A DNA stretch of 61,199 bases from Candidatus Paralachnospira sangeri (GTDB lineage: Bacteria; Bacillota; Clostridia; Lachnospirales; Lachnospiraceae). The DNA lies in NCBI GenBank assembly GCA_904397815.1, contig CAJFOT010000055.1, positions 1-61,199 of the forward strand, read 5' to 3'. Every line of letters starts with the position of its first letter. Within the stretch, counting starts at the first letter, position 1. The position numbers and the translations under genes were made by a program. Below the pieces are notes generated by a model that was not told the DNA's origin, searched no databases, and saw nothing but the letters and a program-made list of their open reading frames with translations. Positions 16,607 through 25,137 of the stretch are shown here, piece after piece.

Positions 16607-17800
16607 TTATTTGGTTAAATGGTACTCCTCAGCCAGCCTGCGGAAACCAGGCAGAGAGTTTTTAATCGTATCATAAGATACGCAGTAAGCAATCCGCACA
16701 TAACCGGGGCAGGCAAAGGATCTGCCCGGCACAAAAAGGATATTGTACTTCTTGGCCGCCTCACAGAACTGGTTCTCATCTTCCACAGGAGATTTCACGA
16801 ACAGATAAAAGGCTCCCTCCGGCTTCACACAGGTAAAGCCGCACTCTGTCAGTCCTTCATACAGCAGCTTCCTGTTTTTGTCATAGGCCTCCAGATTCAC
16901 CTCCGCGTCAATGCAGCGGATCAGCATCCTCTGCATCAGGGAAGGGGCATTTACATGGCCCAGCACCCGGTTGGCGATGGTGGCGGCGGTAAACAGACTC
17001 TCCGCGTCGTCCGCCTCATCGGGGATGACCACATAGCCGATCCGCTCCCCCGGCAGGGAGAGAGACTTGCTGAAGGAATACACCACGATGGTATCCTCAT
17101 AGTACTTCGTCACAAAGGGAACCTTCGCGCCGTCATAGACCAGCTCTCTGTAAGGCTCATCGGAAATCAGATAGATGGCATGGCCATACTCCTTTTCCTT
17201 CTCTTTCATTACCGCAGCCATCCCCCGGATAGTCTCCTCGCTGTATACCACGCCTGTGGGGTTATGGGGATTATTGATCAGGACACCCCTGGTCTTTTCT
17301 GTGATCTTCGCCCGCAGCCCATCCAGATCCGGCTGGAATGTGGTCGTGTCAGGGGCTACCTCCACCAGCACGCCGCCGTAATTGCCCACATAATTTTTAT
17401 ATTCCAGGAAATAGGGAGCGAAAGTTACCACTTCATCGCCGGGGTCGAGGATCGACTTGAATACCGCGTTCAGGCCGTCCGCCGCGCCGGAAATCATCAG
17501 GATATTCCGCTCTCCGAAGCTGGTGCCGAACCGTCTGTTCAGGGAAGACGCCACCGCCTCTCTGGTATCTGAAAATCCCGCGTTGCTCATATAGCCGTGA
17601 ACCATCACGGAATCCTCTTCCTTCAGCACGTCAATGATGGCCTGGTTCACACAGTCCGGCGCAGGCACATTGGGATTGCCCAGGCTGAAATCGTATACAT
17701 TCTCTCTGCCGTAGAGCTTCGCCAGACGGTTGCCCTCTTCAAACATTACCCGAACCGCTGAATTGCCGTTTACCAGCGGCTTCATACTCTGTGAAATCAT
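16607..17800 (-). CDS. PLP-dependent aminotransferase (aspartate aminotransferase-like)
   Basis: Class I/II fold-type I aminotransferase of 397 aa. Seen are YDFSLGNPNVPAP, the NNPHNPTGVVYSEE pyridoxal-binding loop, LISDEPYREL, the PLP lysine in VVYSFSKSLSLPGERIGYV, and the C-terminal FVPGRSFACPGYVRIAYC. The closest known functions are aspartate or branched-chain/aromatic aminotransferases; the exact substrate is not deducible. It lies 43 bp after glmM and ends at a strong terminator. Confidence 0.9.
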   Translation of the reverse strand: MISQSMKPLVNGNSAVRVMFEEGNRLAKLYGRENVYDFSLGNPNVPAPDCVNQAIIDVLKEEDSVMVHGYMSNAGFSDTREAVASSLNRRFGTSFGERNILMISGAADGLNAVFKSILDPGDEVVTFAPYFLEYKNYVGNYGGVLVEVAPDTTTFQPDLDGLRAKITEKTRGVLINNPHNPTGVVYSEETIRGMAAVMKEKEKEYGHAIYLISDEPYRELVYDGAKVPFVTKYYEDTIVVYSFSKSLSLPGERIGYVVIPDEADDAESLFTAATIANRVLGHVNAPSLMQRMLIRCIDAEVNLEAYDKNRKLLYEGLTECGFTCVKPEGAFYLFVKSPVEDENQFCEAAKKYNILFVPGRSFACPGYVRIAYCVSYDTIKNSLPGFRRLAEEYHLTK

Positions 17801-17843
17801 ATCTTACACTCCTCCTGTTCCTGTTGTTGATTCAGCTTCTCAT

Positions 17844-19190
17844 TTATTCAGCTTCATGTCCTTTTTTCTTAATAACATCGATCACCTGATCCACATAGCG
17901 GGCGCACAGCTCATCTGTTTTCGCCTCTACCATCACCCGGATTACAGGCTCTGTGCCGCTCTCCCGTACCAAAATCCGGCCGTCGCTGCCCAGCTCCTGC
18001 TCCACCTGCGCCACTGCTGCCATCACATCCGGGTCCTGTCTGGCCTCCGGCTTGCTCTTCACCCGGATATTTTTCAGAACCTGGGGATAAATATCCACCG
18101 GCTCGATCAGCCGTCCCAGGGTCTGTTTCTTCTCCAGCATCACTTCCATCAATTTCAGGGATGTCAGGATCCCGTCACCTGTGGAGGCAAACTTGCTGAA
18201 AATAATATGTCCTGACTGCTCACCGCCCAGACAGTGGCCGTTCTGAGCCATATTTTCATATACATATTTATCGCCCACCGCCGTTTTCTCATAGCGGATG
18301 CCGGCAATGTCAAAAGCCTTGTACAGTCCCAGATTGGACATCACAGTGGTAACCACTGTATTGGTGTCCAGCATCCCCCGCTCCTTCATGTACAGGCCGC
18401 ACACATACAGGATCAGGTCGCCGTCCACGATCTTGCCGTTCTCATCCACAGCCAGGCAGCGGTCCGCGTCGCCGTCGTAGGCAAATCCCACATCCAGGCC
18501 ATTTTCCTTTACGAACTGCTGAAGCACCTCGATATGGGTGGAGCCGCAGTTCATATTAATATTAGTTCCGTCCGGCTCATTGTTGATCACATAGGTCTTT
18601 GCGCCCAGAGCGTCGAAAATGCTCTTCGCCATCATCCAGGAACTGCCGTTGGCACAGTCCAGCCCCACCTTCATTCCCTTAAAAGAACGGGTGGCCAGGG
18701 AAATCAGATAGCCGATATACCGGTTTCTGCCCATCACATAATCTGTGGTGCGCCCGATCTTCTCCTTCACCGCAAAAGGAATTTCCCCTGTCTTTCCATC
18801 CAGATATTCCTCGATCTTTACAATCACATCCTCAGACAGCTTCTCGCCCCTGTCATTGATGATCTTAATGCCATTGTCATAAAAAGGATTGTGGCTGGCG
18901 GAAATCATAATGCCGCAGTCAAAGTCCTCCGTCCGCGCCACATAAGAGACGCTGGGCGTGGTGGTCACGTGCAGGAGATAGGCATCCGCGCCGGAAGCCG
19001 TCAGTCCTGATGCCAGGGCATACTCGAACATATAGCTGCTGCGCCTGGTATCCTTGCCGATCACCACCTTGCATTTATGATCCTGGCCGTAATACCAGCC
19101 CAGGAAACGGCCCACCTTGTAAGCATGCTCTACTGTCAGATCCACATTGGCCTCGCCGCGGAAGCCGTCCGTTCCGAAATATTTTCCCAT
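17844..19190 (-). CDS. glmM: phosphoglucosamine mutase
   Basis: GlmM (448 aa) converts glucosamine-6-phosphate to glucosamine-1-phosphate for UDP-GlcNAc and peptidoglycan. Motifs: the N-terminal KYFGTDGFRGEAN, the phosphoserine loop MISASHNPFYDNGIK, the Mg-binding DGDADRC, and the C-terminal phosphate-binding RESGTEPVIRVMVEA. All catalytic elements are present. It is co-transcribed with rfbD (17 bp upstream), both being cell-envelope sugar genes, and followed by an aminotransferase. Confidence 0.96.
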   Translation of the reverse strand: MGKYFGTDGFRGEANVDLTVEHAYKVGRFLGWYYGQDHKCKVVIGKDTRRSSYMFEYALASGLTASGADAYLLHVTTTPSVSYVARTEDFDCGIMISASHNPFYDNGIKIINDRGEKLSEDVIVKIEEYLDGKTGEIPFAVKEKIGRTTDYVMGRNRYIGYLISLATRSFKGMKVGLDCANGSSWMMAKSIFDALGAKTYVINNEPDGTNINMNCGSTHIEVLQQFVKENGLDVGFAYDGDADRCLAVDENGKIVDGDLILYVCGLYMKERGMLDTNTVVTTVMSNLGLYKAFDIAGIRYEKTAVGDKYVYENMAQNGHCLGGEQSGHIIFSKFASTGDGILTSLKLMEVMLEKKQTLGRLIEPVDIYPQVLKNIRVKSKPEARQDPDVMAAVAQVEQELGSDGRILVRESGTEPVIRVMVEAKTDELCARYVDQVIDVIKKKGHEAE

Positions 19191-19207
19191 TTCTCTTATT
19201 TTCCTCC

Positions 19208-20056
19208 TTATACCTCGCCCGATTCCTTCAGATAACGGGACAGGGCATCCTGCCAGGACGGCAGTCTGTCAAATCCATTCTGATCCAGTTTGTCCTTATT
19301 CATCCTGCTGTTCATGGGCCGCTTCGCCTTCGCGGCATATTCCGCGGATGTCACCGGCGTTACCTCCACAGAAAGACCAGCCTGGCGGAAAATTTCCACC
19401 GCAAACTCATACCAGCTGCACAGTCCCTCATTGGTAGCGTGGTAACGGCCGTATTTGTCCGTTTGAATCATGTCCACCAGCAGTCTGGCCAGGTCATAAG
19501 TATAGGTGGGGGAGCCGATCTGGTCATTCACCACGCTCACCTTTCCCCGCTCCCGGCCCAGACGGAGCATCGTCCTGACAAAATTCTTTCCATTCACGCC
19601 GAATACCCAGGCGATCCTGACAACAAAATATTTTTTCAGCCACTTCTCCACTGCCAGCTCGCCCTCATATTTGGCCTCCCCGTACACATTCAGAGGCTCC
19701 CTCGGGTCGTCCGGCTCCCAGGGACGTTCTCCCTGGCCGTTAAACACATAATCAGTGCTGATATACATCATCGGGATATCCAGACGGGCACATACCTTCG
19801 CGATATTCTCCGTCCCCTCTCCGTTGATTTTCTTACAGAGCTCCGGATTGTCCTCCGCCGCGTCCACCGCTGTATAGGCAGCGCAGTGGATCACTGCGTC
19901 CGCGCCGGAAGCGCCCAGCACCCGGTCTACAGCCCCGGGGTCTGTAATGTCCATCTCCTCCACATCCACGCCGACAGCATCAATTTTCCGCTTCGCCATC
20001 TCATTCATCAGATCGTGGCCCAGCTGGCCCTTCGCCCCCGTTACCAATACTCTCAT
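19208..20056 (-). CDS. rfbD: dTDP-4-dehydrorhamnose reductase (RmlD)
   Basis: SDR-family protein of 282 aa. The Rossmann motif GAKGQLG sits at the N-terminus and the YSTDYVFNG...YGEAKYEGE segment carries the Tyr-x3-Lys pair; MISTDYVFNGQG and VRIAWVFG are typical of RmlD. It would reduce dTDP-4-keto-rhamnose to dTDP-rhamnose, although rfbA, B and C are not in the window. The start at 20056 (GGAGG 11 nt upstream) is chosen; the longer frame to 20146 would begin upstream of the promoter. It is first in an operon with glmM. Confidence 0.93.
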   Translation of the reverse strand: MRVLVTGAKGQLGHDLMNEMAKRKIDAVGVDVEEMDITDPGAVDRVLGASGADAVIHCAAYTAVDAAEDNPELCKKINGEGTENIAKVCARLDIPMMYISTDYVFNGQGERPWEPDDPREPLNVYGEAKYEGELAVEKWLKKYFVVRIAWVFGVNGKNFVRTMLRLGRERGKVSVVNDQIGSPTYTYDLARLLVDMIQTDKYGRYHATNEGLCSWYEFAVEIFRQAGLSVEVTPVTSAEYAAKAKRPMNSRMNKDKLDQNGFDRLPSWQDALSRYLKESGEV

Positions 20057-20117
20057 ATTTACCAAAACCTCCAAAGATTTCTGTTCAGATATATCGAGAC
20101 TCAAAATAATCATTATT

Positions 20118-20146
20118 ACTATAACACAGGGGAAAAAAATATACAA
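20118..20146 (-). promoter_or_regulatory. promoter of the rfbD-glmM operon
   Basis: Minus-strand TTGTAT (20141-20146) and TATAGT (20118-20123), 17-bp spacer. Transcription would start near 20112, giving a leader of about 55 nt to the rfbD ATG at 20056. Confidence 0.65.
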
Positions 20147-20197
20147 TAAATGATCTCAGATTTTCCAGTTTCCGGCTGCTCCGGTTTTCCTGCGCCC

Positions 20198-20226
20198 TTT
20201 ACATTTTCCTCTAAGATTGATATGAT
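20198..20226 (+). promoter_or_regulatory. promoter of galU
   Basis: TTTACA (20198-20203) and TATGAT (20221-20226) with exactly 17 bp between them. Start point near 20233, 30 nt before the ATG. It is divergent from the rfbD promoter. Confidence 0.7.
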
Positions 20227-20262
20227 AGAGGTATCTTAACATTTGATTAAAGGAGACAGGGT

Positions 20263-21156
20263 ATGAAGAAAAAAACAGTACGAAAAGCAGTCATTCCCGC
20301 CGCAGGTCTGGGCACCCGGTTCCTGCCGGCTACAAAAGCCCTCCCCAAGGAAATGCTGCCGATTGTTGACATCCCTACGGTACAGTACATCGTAGAGGAA
20401 GCTGTCAAAAGCGGAATAGAAGAAGTGCTGATCATCACCAATTCCAACAAGCACTGTATGGAGAACCACTTTGATAAATCCTACGAGCTGGAGGACCGCC
20501 TGACCGCTTCCGGCAAGATGAAGGAAGTGGAGATGATCAACCGGATCGCCAACCTGGCCAATATCTACTATGTGCGCCAGAAGGAGCCCCGCGGGCTGGG
20601 CCACGCTATCCTCTGCGCCAAATCATTTATCGGCAATGAGCCCTTCGCCATCCTGCTGGGAGACGACGTGGTGGTGAACAAGGAAGGGGATCCCGCCCTG
20701 CTGCAGCTGATCAAGGCTTATAACCAGGTGAACGCCTCTATCGTCGGCGTGCAGACGGTAGCCGAGGATCAGGTGAGCAAGTACGGCATCGTAGCTCCCT
20801 CAGAATATGACAACAGCCAGGGGCGGCTGAAAAAGCTGGATGATATGGTGGAAAAGCCCAAACAGGAAGAAGCTCCCAGTCGTCTGGCCGTCCTGGGCCG
20901 GTATGTGCTGACCCCCGAGATCTTTGACCTGCTGGAAAACCAGACTCCCGGCGCCGGCGGAGAAATCCAGCTGACTGACGCCATCAAACGGCTGATGACC
21001 TCCCAGGCCGTGTATTCCTACGATTTCGAGGGAACCCGGTACGATGTGGGCGATAAGTTCGGATTTATCAAAGCCACCATCGATTTCGCCCTGGACAGGG
21101 CGGATCTGCACGACTCTGTGGCGGCTTATATCAAAGAGATCGCGCCGAAGCTGTAA
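20263..21156 (+). CDS. galU: UTP-glucose-1-phosphate uridylyltransferase
   Basis: GalU (297 aa) makes UDP-glucose from UTP and glucose-1-phosphate. Signatures are KAVIPAAGLGTRFLPATKALPKEMLPI near the N-terminus (nucleotide-binding loop), the EPFAILLGDDVVVN metal-binding segment, LGRYVLTPEIFDLLE and the C-terminal YDVGDKFGFIKATIDFAL. It supplies UDP-glucose for envelope polysaccharide and glycolipid synthesis. The RBS AAAGGAGA is well placed. It is monocistronic between its own promoter and a terminator, divergent from the envelope-sugar operon. Confidence 0.96.
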   Translation: MKKKTVRKAVIPAAGLGTRFLPATKALPKEMLPIVDIPTVQYIVEEAVKSGIEEVLIITNSNKHCMENHFDKSYELEDRLTASGKMKEVEMINRIANLANIYYVRQKEPRGLGHAILCAKSFIGNEPFAILLGDDVVVNKEGDPALLQLIKAYNQVNASIVGVQTVAEDQVSKYGIVAPSEYDNSQGRLKKLDDMVEKPKQEEAPSRLAVLGRYVLTPEIFDLLENQTPGAGGEIQLTDAIKRLMTSQAVYSYDFEGTRYDVGDKFGFIKATIDFALDRADLHDSVAAYIKEIAPKL

Positions 21157-21180
21157 AGAAGATTGATATGAATACTTGTC

Positions 21181-21220
21181 AGAGCTGCTGCATGTCCCGA
21201 TGGAGCAGCTCTTCTTTTCT
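21181..21220 (+). terminator. rho-independent terminator of galU
   Basis: AGAGCTGCT (21181-21189) pairs with AGCAGCTCT (21204-21212), followed by TCTTTTCT. The remaining approx. 215 bp up to the next promoter are AT-rich and show no gene. Confidence 0.8.
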
Positions 21221-21435
21221 GTGATTTTGCCCACATCCATTTCTGTCCCGCCGGCACAACGGCATAAAATATCACAATCCCATCCCCTGTTTTTACGGTT
21301 TTTCAAAAAAATTGTCTGAACGGTTTTATGAATGAAATTCCATAAACGGTCATATTCTGTGCAAATCAGCAGAAATTCCGATCATAAATATACCATTTTC
21401 ACAAAAAGCCACAAAAACCTTGTGCCCAATTACGA

Positions 21436-21464
21436 TTGAATGTGAATGAATGTGAAAGTATAAT
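21436..21464 (+). promoter_or_regulatory. promoter of the decayed fructose-PTS operon
   Basis: TTGAAT (21436-21441) and TATAAT (21459-21464), 17-bp spacer. Just upstream and within it are short direct repeats of TGAATG, which could be part of a regulator site. Confidence 0.65.
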
Positions 21465-21517
21465 GAATCCAACAAAACGGCCCGTTTTTATAAATCGAAG
21501 GGGAGGTGGTGAAGGCT

Positions 21518-21922
21518 ATGGTCTATACAGTCACGCTGAATGCGTCTCTGGACTATATCATATCAGTAGATGACTTCCGATGGGGATATACGAACCGCAC
21601 CGCGGCGGAACAGATTCTGCCTGGCGGAAAAGGAATCAATGTCTCCATTGTCCTCCATGCCCTGGGCGTGGAAAATATCGCGTTGGGATTTATAGCCGGA
21701 TTCATCGGAGAAGAAATCAAAAGAATGGTGGAGCAGTCAGGCTGCCGCCAGGATTTTATCACACTGCCGGACGGCCTGTCCCGCATTAATATCAAAATGA
21801 AGTTCCGGGACGGCACTGAAATCAATGGACAGGGGCCCGGAATCAGCCTGGCTGCTCTGGAACAGTTAATGGAACAGTTAAAGCAGCTGGTTCGCAGCTG
21901 GCGATCCCCCACGCAAAGGTAA
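21518..21922 (+). pseudogene. fruK: fruK N-terminal fragment (1-phosphofructokinase)
   Basis: About 128 residues match the first half of a PfkB-type 1-phosphofructokinase: MVYTVTLNASLDYII, the PGGKGINVSIVLHALG substrate-binding motif, GFIAGFIGEEI and the SRINIKMK lid strand. The usual length is about 305 aa, and the C-terminal half with the GxGD anion-hole/catalytic motif is missing. The frame then runs directly into PTS EIIA sequence in another frame and stops at 21922. The start at 21518 follows GGGGAGGTG. The promoter and RBS are intact, so the fragment may still be expressed, but it cannot be an active kinase. Confidence 0.85.
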
Positions 21923-22150
21923 AAGGACTGAAAGAACCGATGATTGCCATATTCCGTTTCACAGAAGGGATAGACTGGAATTCCATGGACGGACAGCCTG
22001 TCAAAATCGCGGTGGCCCTGATTATGCCCGATGGGGACGGTGACAACACCCACCTGAAGGTTCTGTCGAAGCTGTCCCGGAAAATGGTCCATCAGGAATT
22101 TATGGAAACTTTACTGAATACTGAAGATCCCCAGGCATTGTATTCATTTA
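21897..22150 (+). pseudogene. fragment of fructose PTS EIIA domain
   Basis: Read in the frame of ctg-gcg-atc (about 21897), the translation is LAIPHAKVKGLKEPMIAIF, which contains the AIPH phosphorylation-site motif of EIIA-fructose domains. It continues through the second half of that domain (IAVALIMPDGDGDNTHLKVLSKLSRK). The first half of EIIA and the whole EIIB domain are absent: the sequence passes at about 22150 into EIIC. There is no start codon of its own except an internal ATG at 21940. Confidence 0.8.
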
Positions 22151-22985
22151 TGTTATATGATCCCCTTTGTGGCTGCCGGCGGCATCCTGATCGCCATCTC
22201 TTATATGTTCGGCATCGACGCCTCCGGCGTGGAGGGTTCTCTGCCCTATTATCTGAACGCCATCGGCCAGAAAGCTTTCAGCGTGATGATTCCCATTATG
22301 TCCGGTTTCATCGCCTACTCCATGGCTGACCGTCCCGGCATCGCCCCCGGTCTGACCGCAGGCCTGATCGCCACCTTCATCATCGGAATGCTGATGTATC
22401 TCGTTGTGGCGCCGCCCTGCGTATGGATTCAGACCGCTATGACCAACTGGCTGACAAATATGTCCGATGGTTCCGGCATTCTGCTGGGCGCTGTCATCGG
22501 CGCGATGCTGGCCTTCGATTTAGGCGGCCCGGTAAATAAAGTGGCCTATATGTTCGGCGTAGGCCTGATGGCCGAAGGAATTTACGGCCCCCAGGCAGCC
22601 AGCATGGCTTCCGGCATGGTTCCTTCTCTGGCTATGGCGCTGGCCACTGTGTTAAAGCCCAGCCTGTATACACCGGCAGAGCGGGAAAGCGGAAAGAGCG
22701 CATGGCTGCTGGGCCGCTTCCTTTATCGCAGAGGGAGCGATCCCCTTCGCCGGCGCGGACCCGCTCCGCGTCATCCCTTCCCTGATGGCAGGCGGCGCGG
22801 TGGCCGGCGGCATGGCGATGGCCTTTCACCTGACCTTACAGGCGCCCCACGGCGGAATCTTCGTGCTGGGACTGGTAAATAAACCTCTGCTGTTCCTGCT
22901 GTGTACTGCAGTGGGCACCGTCGTAGGCGCGTTAATGGTAAATTTCTTAAAGAGCACAGTCCGTAAAGGAGGCAAAAAAGCATGA
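22151..22985 (+). pseudogene. fructose PTS EIIC, truncated and frameshifted
   Basis: The membrane domain begins abruptly in the middle of the family's first helix (MIPFVAAGGILIAISYMFGI) and shows helices up to about 22700. At 22711-22716 the GGGCCGC run holds one base more than expected: the frame WLLG resumes one base later as ASFIAEGAIPFAGADPL, a highly conserved EIIC motif. It then continues to the stop at 22983-22985 (GGAVAGGMAMAFHLTLQAPHGGI). So it is one gene broken by a single-base insertion as well as by the upstream deletion. Its stop overlaps the next ATG by 4 bp, showing that this was an operon. Confidence 0.85.
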
Positions 22986-23678
22986 CATCAAAAGAACGGG
23001 TACTGGCAGCAATCAACCATCAGAAAACAGACCGCATTCCCATCGACCTGGGAGGCTCTGCGTGCAGTCTGGTAGACAGGGCATACTTCGCCCTGCGGGA
23101 CTATATGGGAATCAGGGGAGATATTGAACCCTACAGAAAAGGCTCCAATGTAAGCTATTATGATGAGCGGATCTATGATGCCCTGGACATCGATGTGCGC
23201 CGGGTCTACGCAAAACAGTCCGGCCTCTATCCGAAGCATCATCCCGACGGAACCTTCTCCAATGAATGGGGACTGGTACAGCGAGATACCGGGCTCTATG
23301 TGGAAACCGTAAAAAATCCTCTGGCAGAAGCCTCCATCGCAGATCTGGACACCTATGAATGGCCGGAGAAGGAAAAAGTCCTGGATATCAGCGGCATGAA
23401 AGAACGGGCAAAGCAGCTGTATGAAGAAAACCAGTACGCCATCTCCATGCGAATGCCCTGCAACGGTATTTTTGAGATCGCCTGCTGGCTGCGGGGCATG
23501 CAGAACTTCATGATCGACACCATCGCAGACCCGGAATTCGCCCACAAACTGATTGACAAAATCCTGGAAAAACAGATGGAAATGTACAGCTATATGCTGG
23601 ATGAAGTAGGGGAATATGTGGATATCGTGGAGAGCGGCGATGATTACGGCAGCCAGAAAAGCCTGCTGATGTCGCCAT
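22982..23678 (+). pseudogene. truncated uroporphyrinogen-decarboxylase-family (MtaA-like) gene
   Basis: About 232 residues match the URO-D/corrinoid-methyltransferase superfamily: MTSKERVLAAINHQKTDRIP, the ALDIDVRRV segment, and VESGDDYGSQKSLLMSP. Family members are about 340-370 aa. Similarity stops at about 23677 and the frame then reads through an unrelated inverted repeat to a stop at 23869. The missing C-terminus includes the usual metal-binding part. The ATG overlaps the EIIC stop, so it belonged to the fructose-PTS operon. The loss coincides with the Rpn-gene segment that follows. Confidence 0.85.
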
Positions 23679-23686
23679 TATATGAA

Positions 23687-23727
23687 AGGGGATGTCGGTT
23701 AATACCGAATTTTAACCGACATCCCCT
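23687..23727. repeat. 16-bp perfect inverted repeat at the junction between URO-D remnant and Rpn gene
   Basis: AGGGGATGTCGGTTAA (23687-23702) and TTAACCGACATCCCCT (23712-23727) with a 9-nt loop. A second palindrome, GAATTTTCC-g-c-CGGAAAATTC, follows at about 23735. It begins within 10 bp of where URO-D similarity ends, and may be the Rpn gene's terminator or an element end. Confidence 0.8.
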
Positions 23728-23797
23728 CGCAGAAGAATTTTCCGCCGGAAAATTCCCCGATACATTTCATTCCAACCGCTTTTATCAGGAATACCAT

Positions 23798-24760
23798 CTA
23801 CAGCAAATCCCGGTACTGCGCCCTGTCCTTTTCAGAAAGCCCCAACAGTCCCATCGCTTCCTCCGCTGACAGATCCAGTTTTTCCATCAGGCTCCGTACC
23901 GCTTCCGTCATCTGCTGACAGCTTCTCTCCCGTTCTTCCCTGCGGCCTTCCTCGCGGCCCTCTTCACGCAGTGTCTTTTCATGCAGTTTTTCATTGTATT
24001 CTGTCAAGATCATTCCTGTCACCTCCGCCTTATGCTTGATCAGATAGTCTCTCAGAATGTTCCTCTCGATACAAGTATCAATTGCAGTCGCAGCCGCTTC
24101 TGCGATCTCCTTTCCTGCCTCCTGCTCCCGGCGGATCAGCGCGATCAATGTGGTATAGCCCTTCAGCGGCTCACATTTGTCCAGCAGCTCTGGGTTATTG
24201 CCCGGATTAATGTTAAGCACACGGACCGTCCATTCGCAGCCTTCCGCAGGAGCAGCGAAAGCGTCAGACAGGCGGTATGTGCTCTGCTCCGGCATCTGTT
24301 CTGTCCCATTATACAGAACATAATACTGCGGCGCCGGTATCCGCACCAGTGCTTTTCCATAGATATCCTTCTGATTCTTTGCCAGCCATCCTTCATACTC
24401 CCTGGCAAAATAGAGCAAGCCCCGCAGGGGCATGTTGGGGTTAATGGTAGACTGCTGCTCAAACAGTCCCATCTGGTCATAAATACAAACAGCCAGATCA
24501 TTGTGCATCGTCAGATACACCACATCTTTCAGCGTGATGATCTCAAGGGCATCCACATCAGAATAATCGGTGCCATTAATCGCATTAAACAGAGACAGGG
24601 CGTTCTGTTTGTTAGAGAACAGGTCGCAGAACAGCCGGTCTTTGTGGTCTCGTCTGACATGCGGGCCGGCATCGGAAGCCTCAGGATGTTTTGATTTCCG
24701 GATTTTTCGACTGTTCTGATGCCGTTTGCTCTGATTTGTGTCATGACGCATACTCATCAT
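23798..24760 (-). CDS. Rpn-family PD-(D/E)XK nuclease / transposase-like protein
   Basis: The 320-aa protein resembles the Rpn (recombination-promoting nuclease)/PDDEXK_2 group. Visible are DHKDRLFCDLFSNKQNALSLFNAINGTDY near the N-terminus (the FR..F.D-type start of the family), then a nuclease-like core ending in RIPAPQYYVLYNGTEQMPEQ, and a C-terminal part ending in an EEGREEGRREERERS coiled-coil-like stretch typical of these proteins. Family members promote RecA-independent recombination in E. coli. The gene lies across the broken 3' end of the URO-D gene and is flanked by large inverted repeats. The start among M1/M2/M4 is uncertain; GAAGGGAAG precedes. Confidence 0.8.
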   Translation of the reverse strand: MMSMRHDTNQSKRHQNSRKIRKSKHPEASDAGPHVRRDHKDRLFCDLFSNKQNALSLFNAINGTDYSDVDALEIITLKDVVYLTMHNDLAVCIYDQMGLFEQQSTINPNMPLRGLLYFAREYEGWLAKNQKDIYGKALVRIPAPQYYVLYNGTEQMPEQSTYRLSDAFAAPAEGCEWTVRVLNINPGNNPELLDKCEPLKGYTTLIALIRREQEAGKEIAEAAATAIDTCIERNILRDYLIKHKAEVTGMILTEYNEKLHEKTLREEGREEGRREERERSCQQMTEAVRSLMEKLDLSAEEAMGLLGLSEKDRAQYRDLL

Positions 24761-24898
24761 CTTCCCTTCTTAAATTTTATCATGGATTTTCTGATAATAC
24801 AATTATCTCATAAATGATAAAATTTTTGGTGCCGGGAGAACGCCACTTAATACAAAAGGCGTGCCAGTTTTCGGCCAGTTTCCGTCAGAAGCCGGTTT

Positions 24899-25029
24899 AG
24901 CAGATTATGAGGCGTTTTTTCAGGCGGAAATCGGTTTACAAAACCGATTTTCGAGGACTTCCTGAGGGAAAAGCATCAGGCTTTTCCCGAAGATAAGTCC
25001 GGTCCTGAAAAAACGCCTCATAATCTGCT
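24899..25029. repeat. 26-bp perfect inverted repeat with two nested hairpins (branched structure)
   Basis: The arms 24899-24924 and 25004-25029 are perfectly complementary over 26 bp. Inside lie a 10-bp perfect hairpin (24928-24937 with 24941-24950, AAATCGGTTT) and a second stem, GGACTT/AAGTCC (24955-24960 with 24995-25000), enclosing GGGAAAAG/CTTTTCCC (24966-24973 with 24981-24988). Together this is a three-way-junction fold of 131 nt. It fills much of the 377-bp gap between the Rpn gene and the LCP gene. Confidence 0.85.
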
Positions 25030-25044
25030 TAGTACCTGTTCGGG

Positions 25045-25125
25045 CCGGGAATCAAGCGGCAGAATGTCACGCCCCTATGGCGCTGCCTCCCCGTCCGGCG
25101 GTTCGTACCTCCCGCCTGTGAGTGA
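25045..25125. repeat. structured intergenic repeat, copy 1
   Basis: 25095-25119 is identical over 25 nt to 38586-38610. It contains the hairpin GGCGG-loop-CCGCC around GGTTCGTACC. A shared CGGCAGAATG block lies about 45 nt to its left, with a short GGCGC-containing hairpin between. It ends 19 bp past the stop of the LCP gene on the minus strand. Confidence 0.75.
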
Positions 25126-25137
25126 AAATGTTCTCTT

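Noticed and set aside
19010-20149. 379-aa open frame antisense to glmM/rfbD
   Set aside because: It spans two well-supported genes and their promoter on the other strand.
25095-25119. GGTTCGTACC block considered as the T-arm of a tRNA
   Set aside because: No acceptor, D-arm or anticodon arm can be assembled around it; the same block recurs at 38586 within a different hairpin context.
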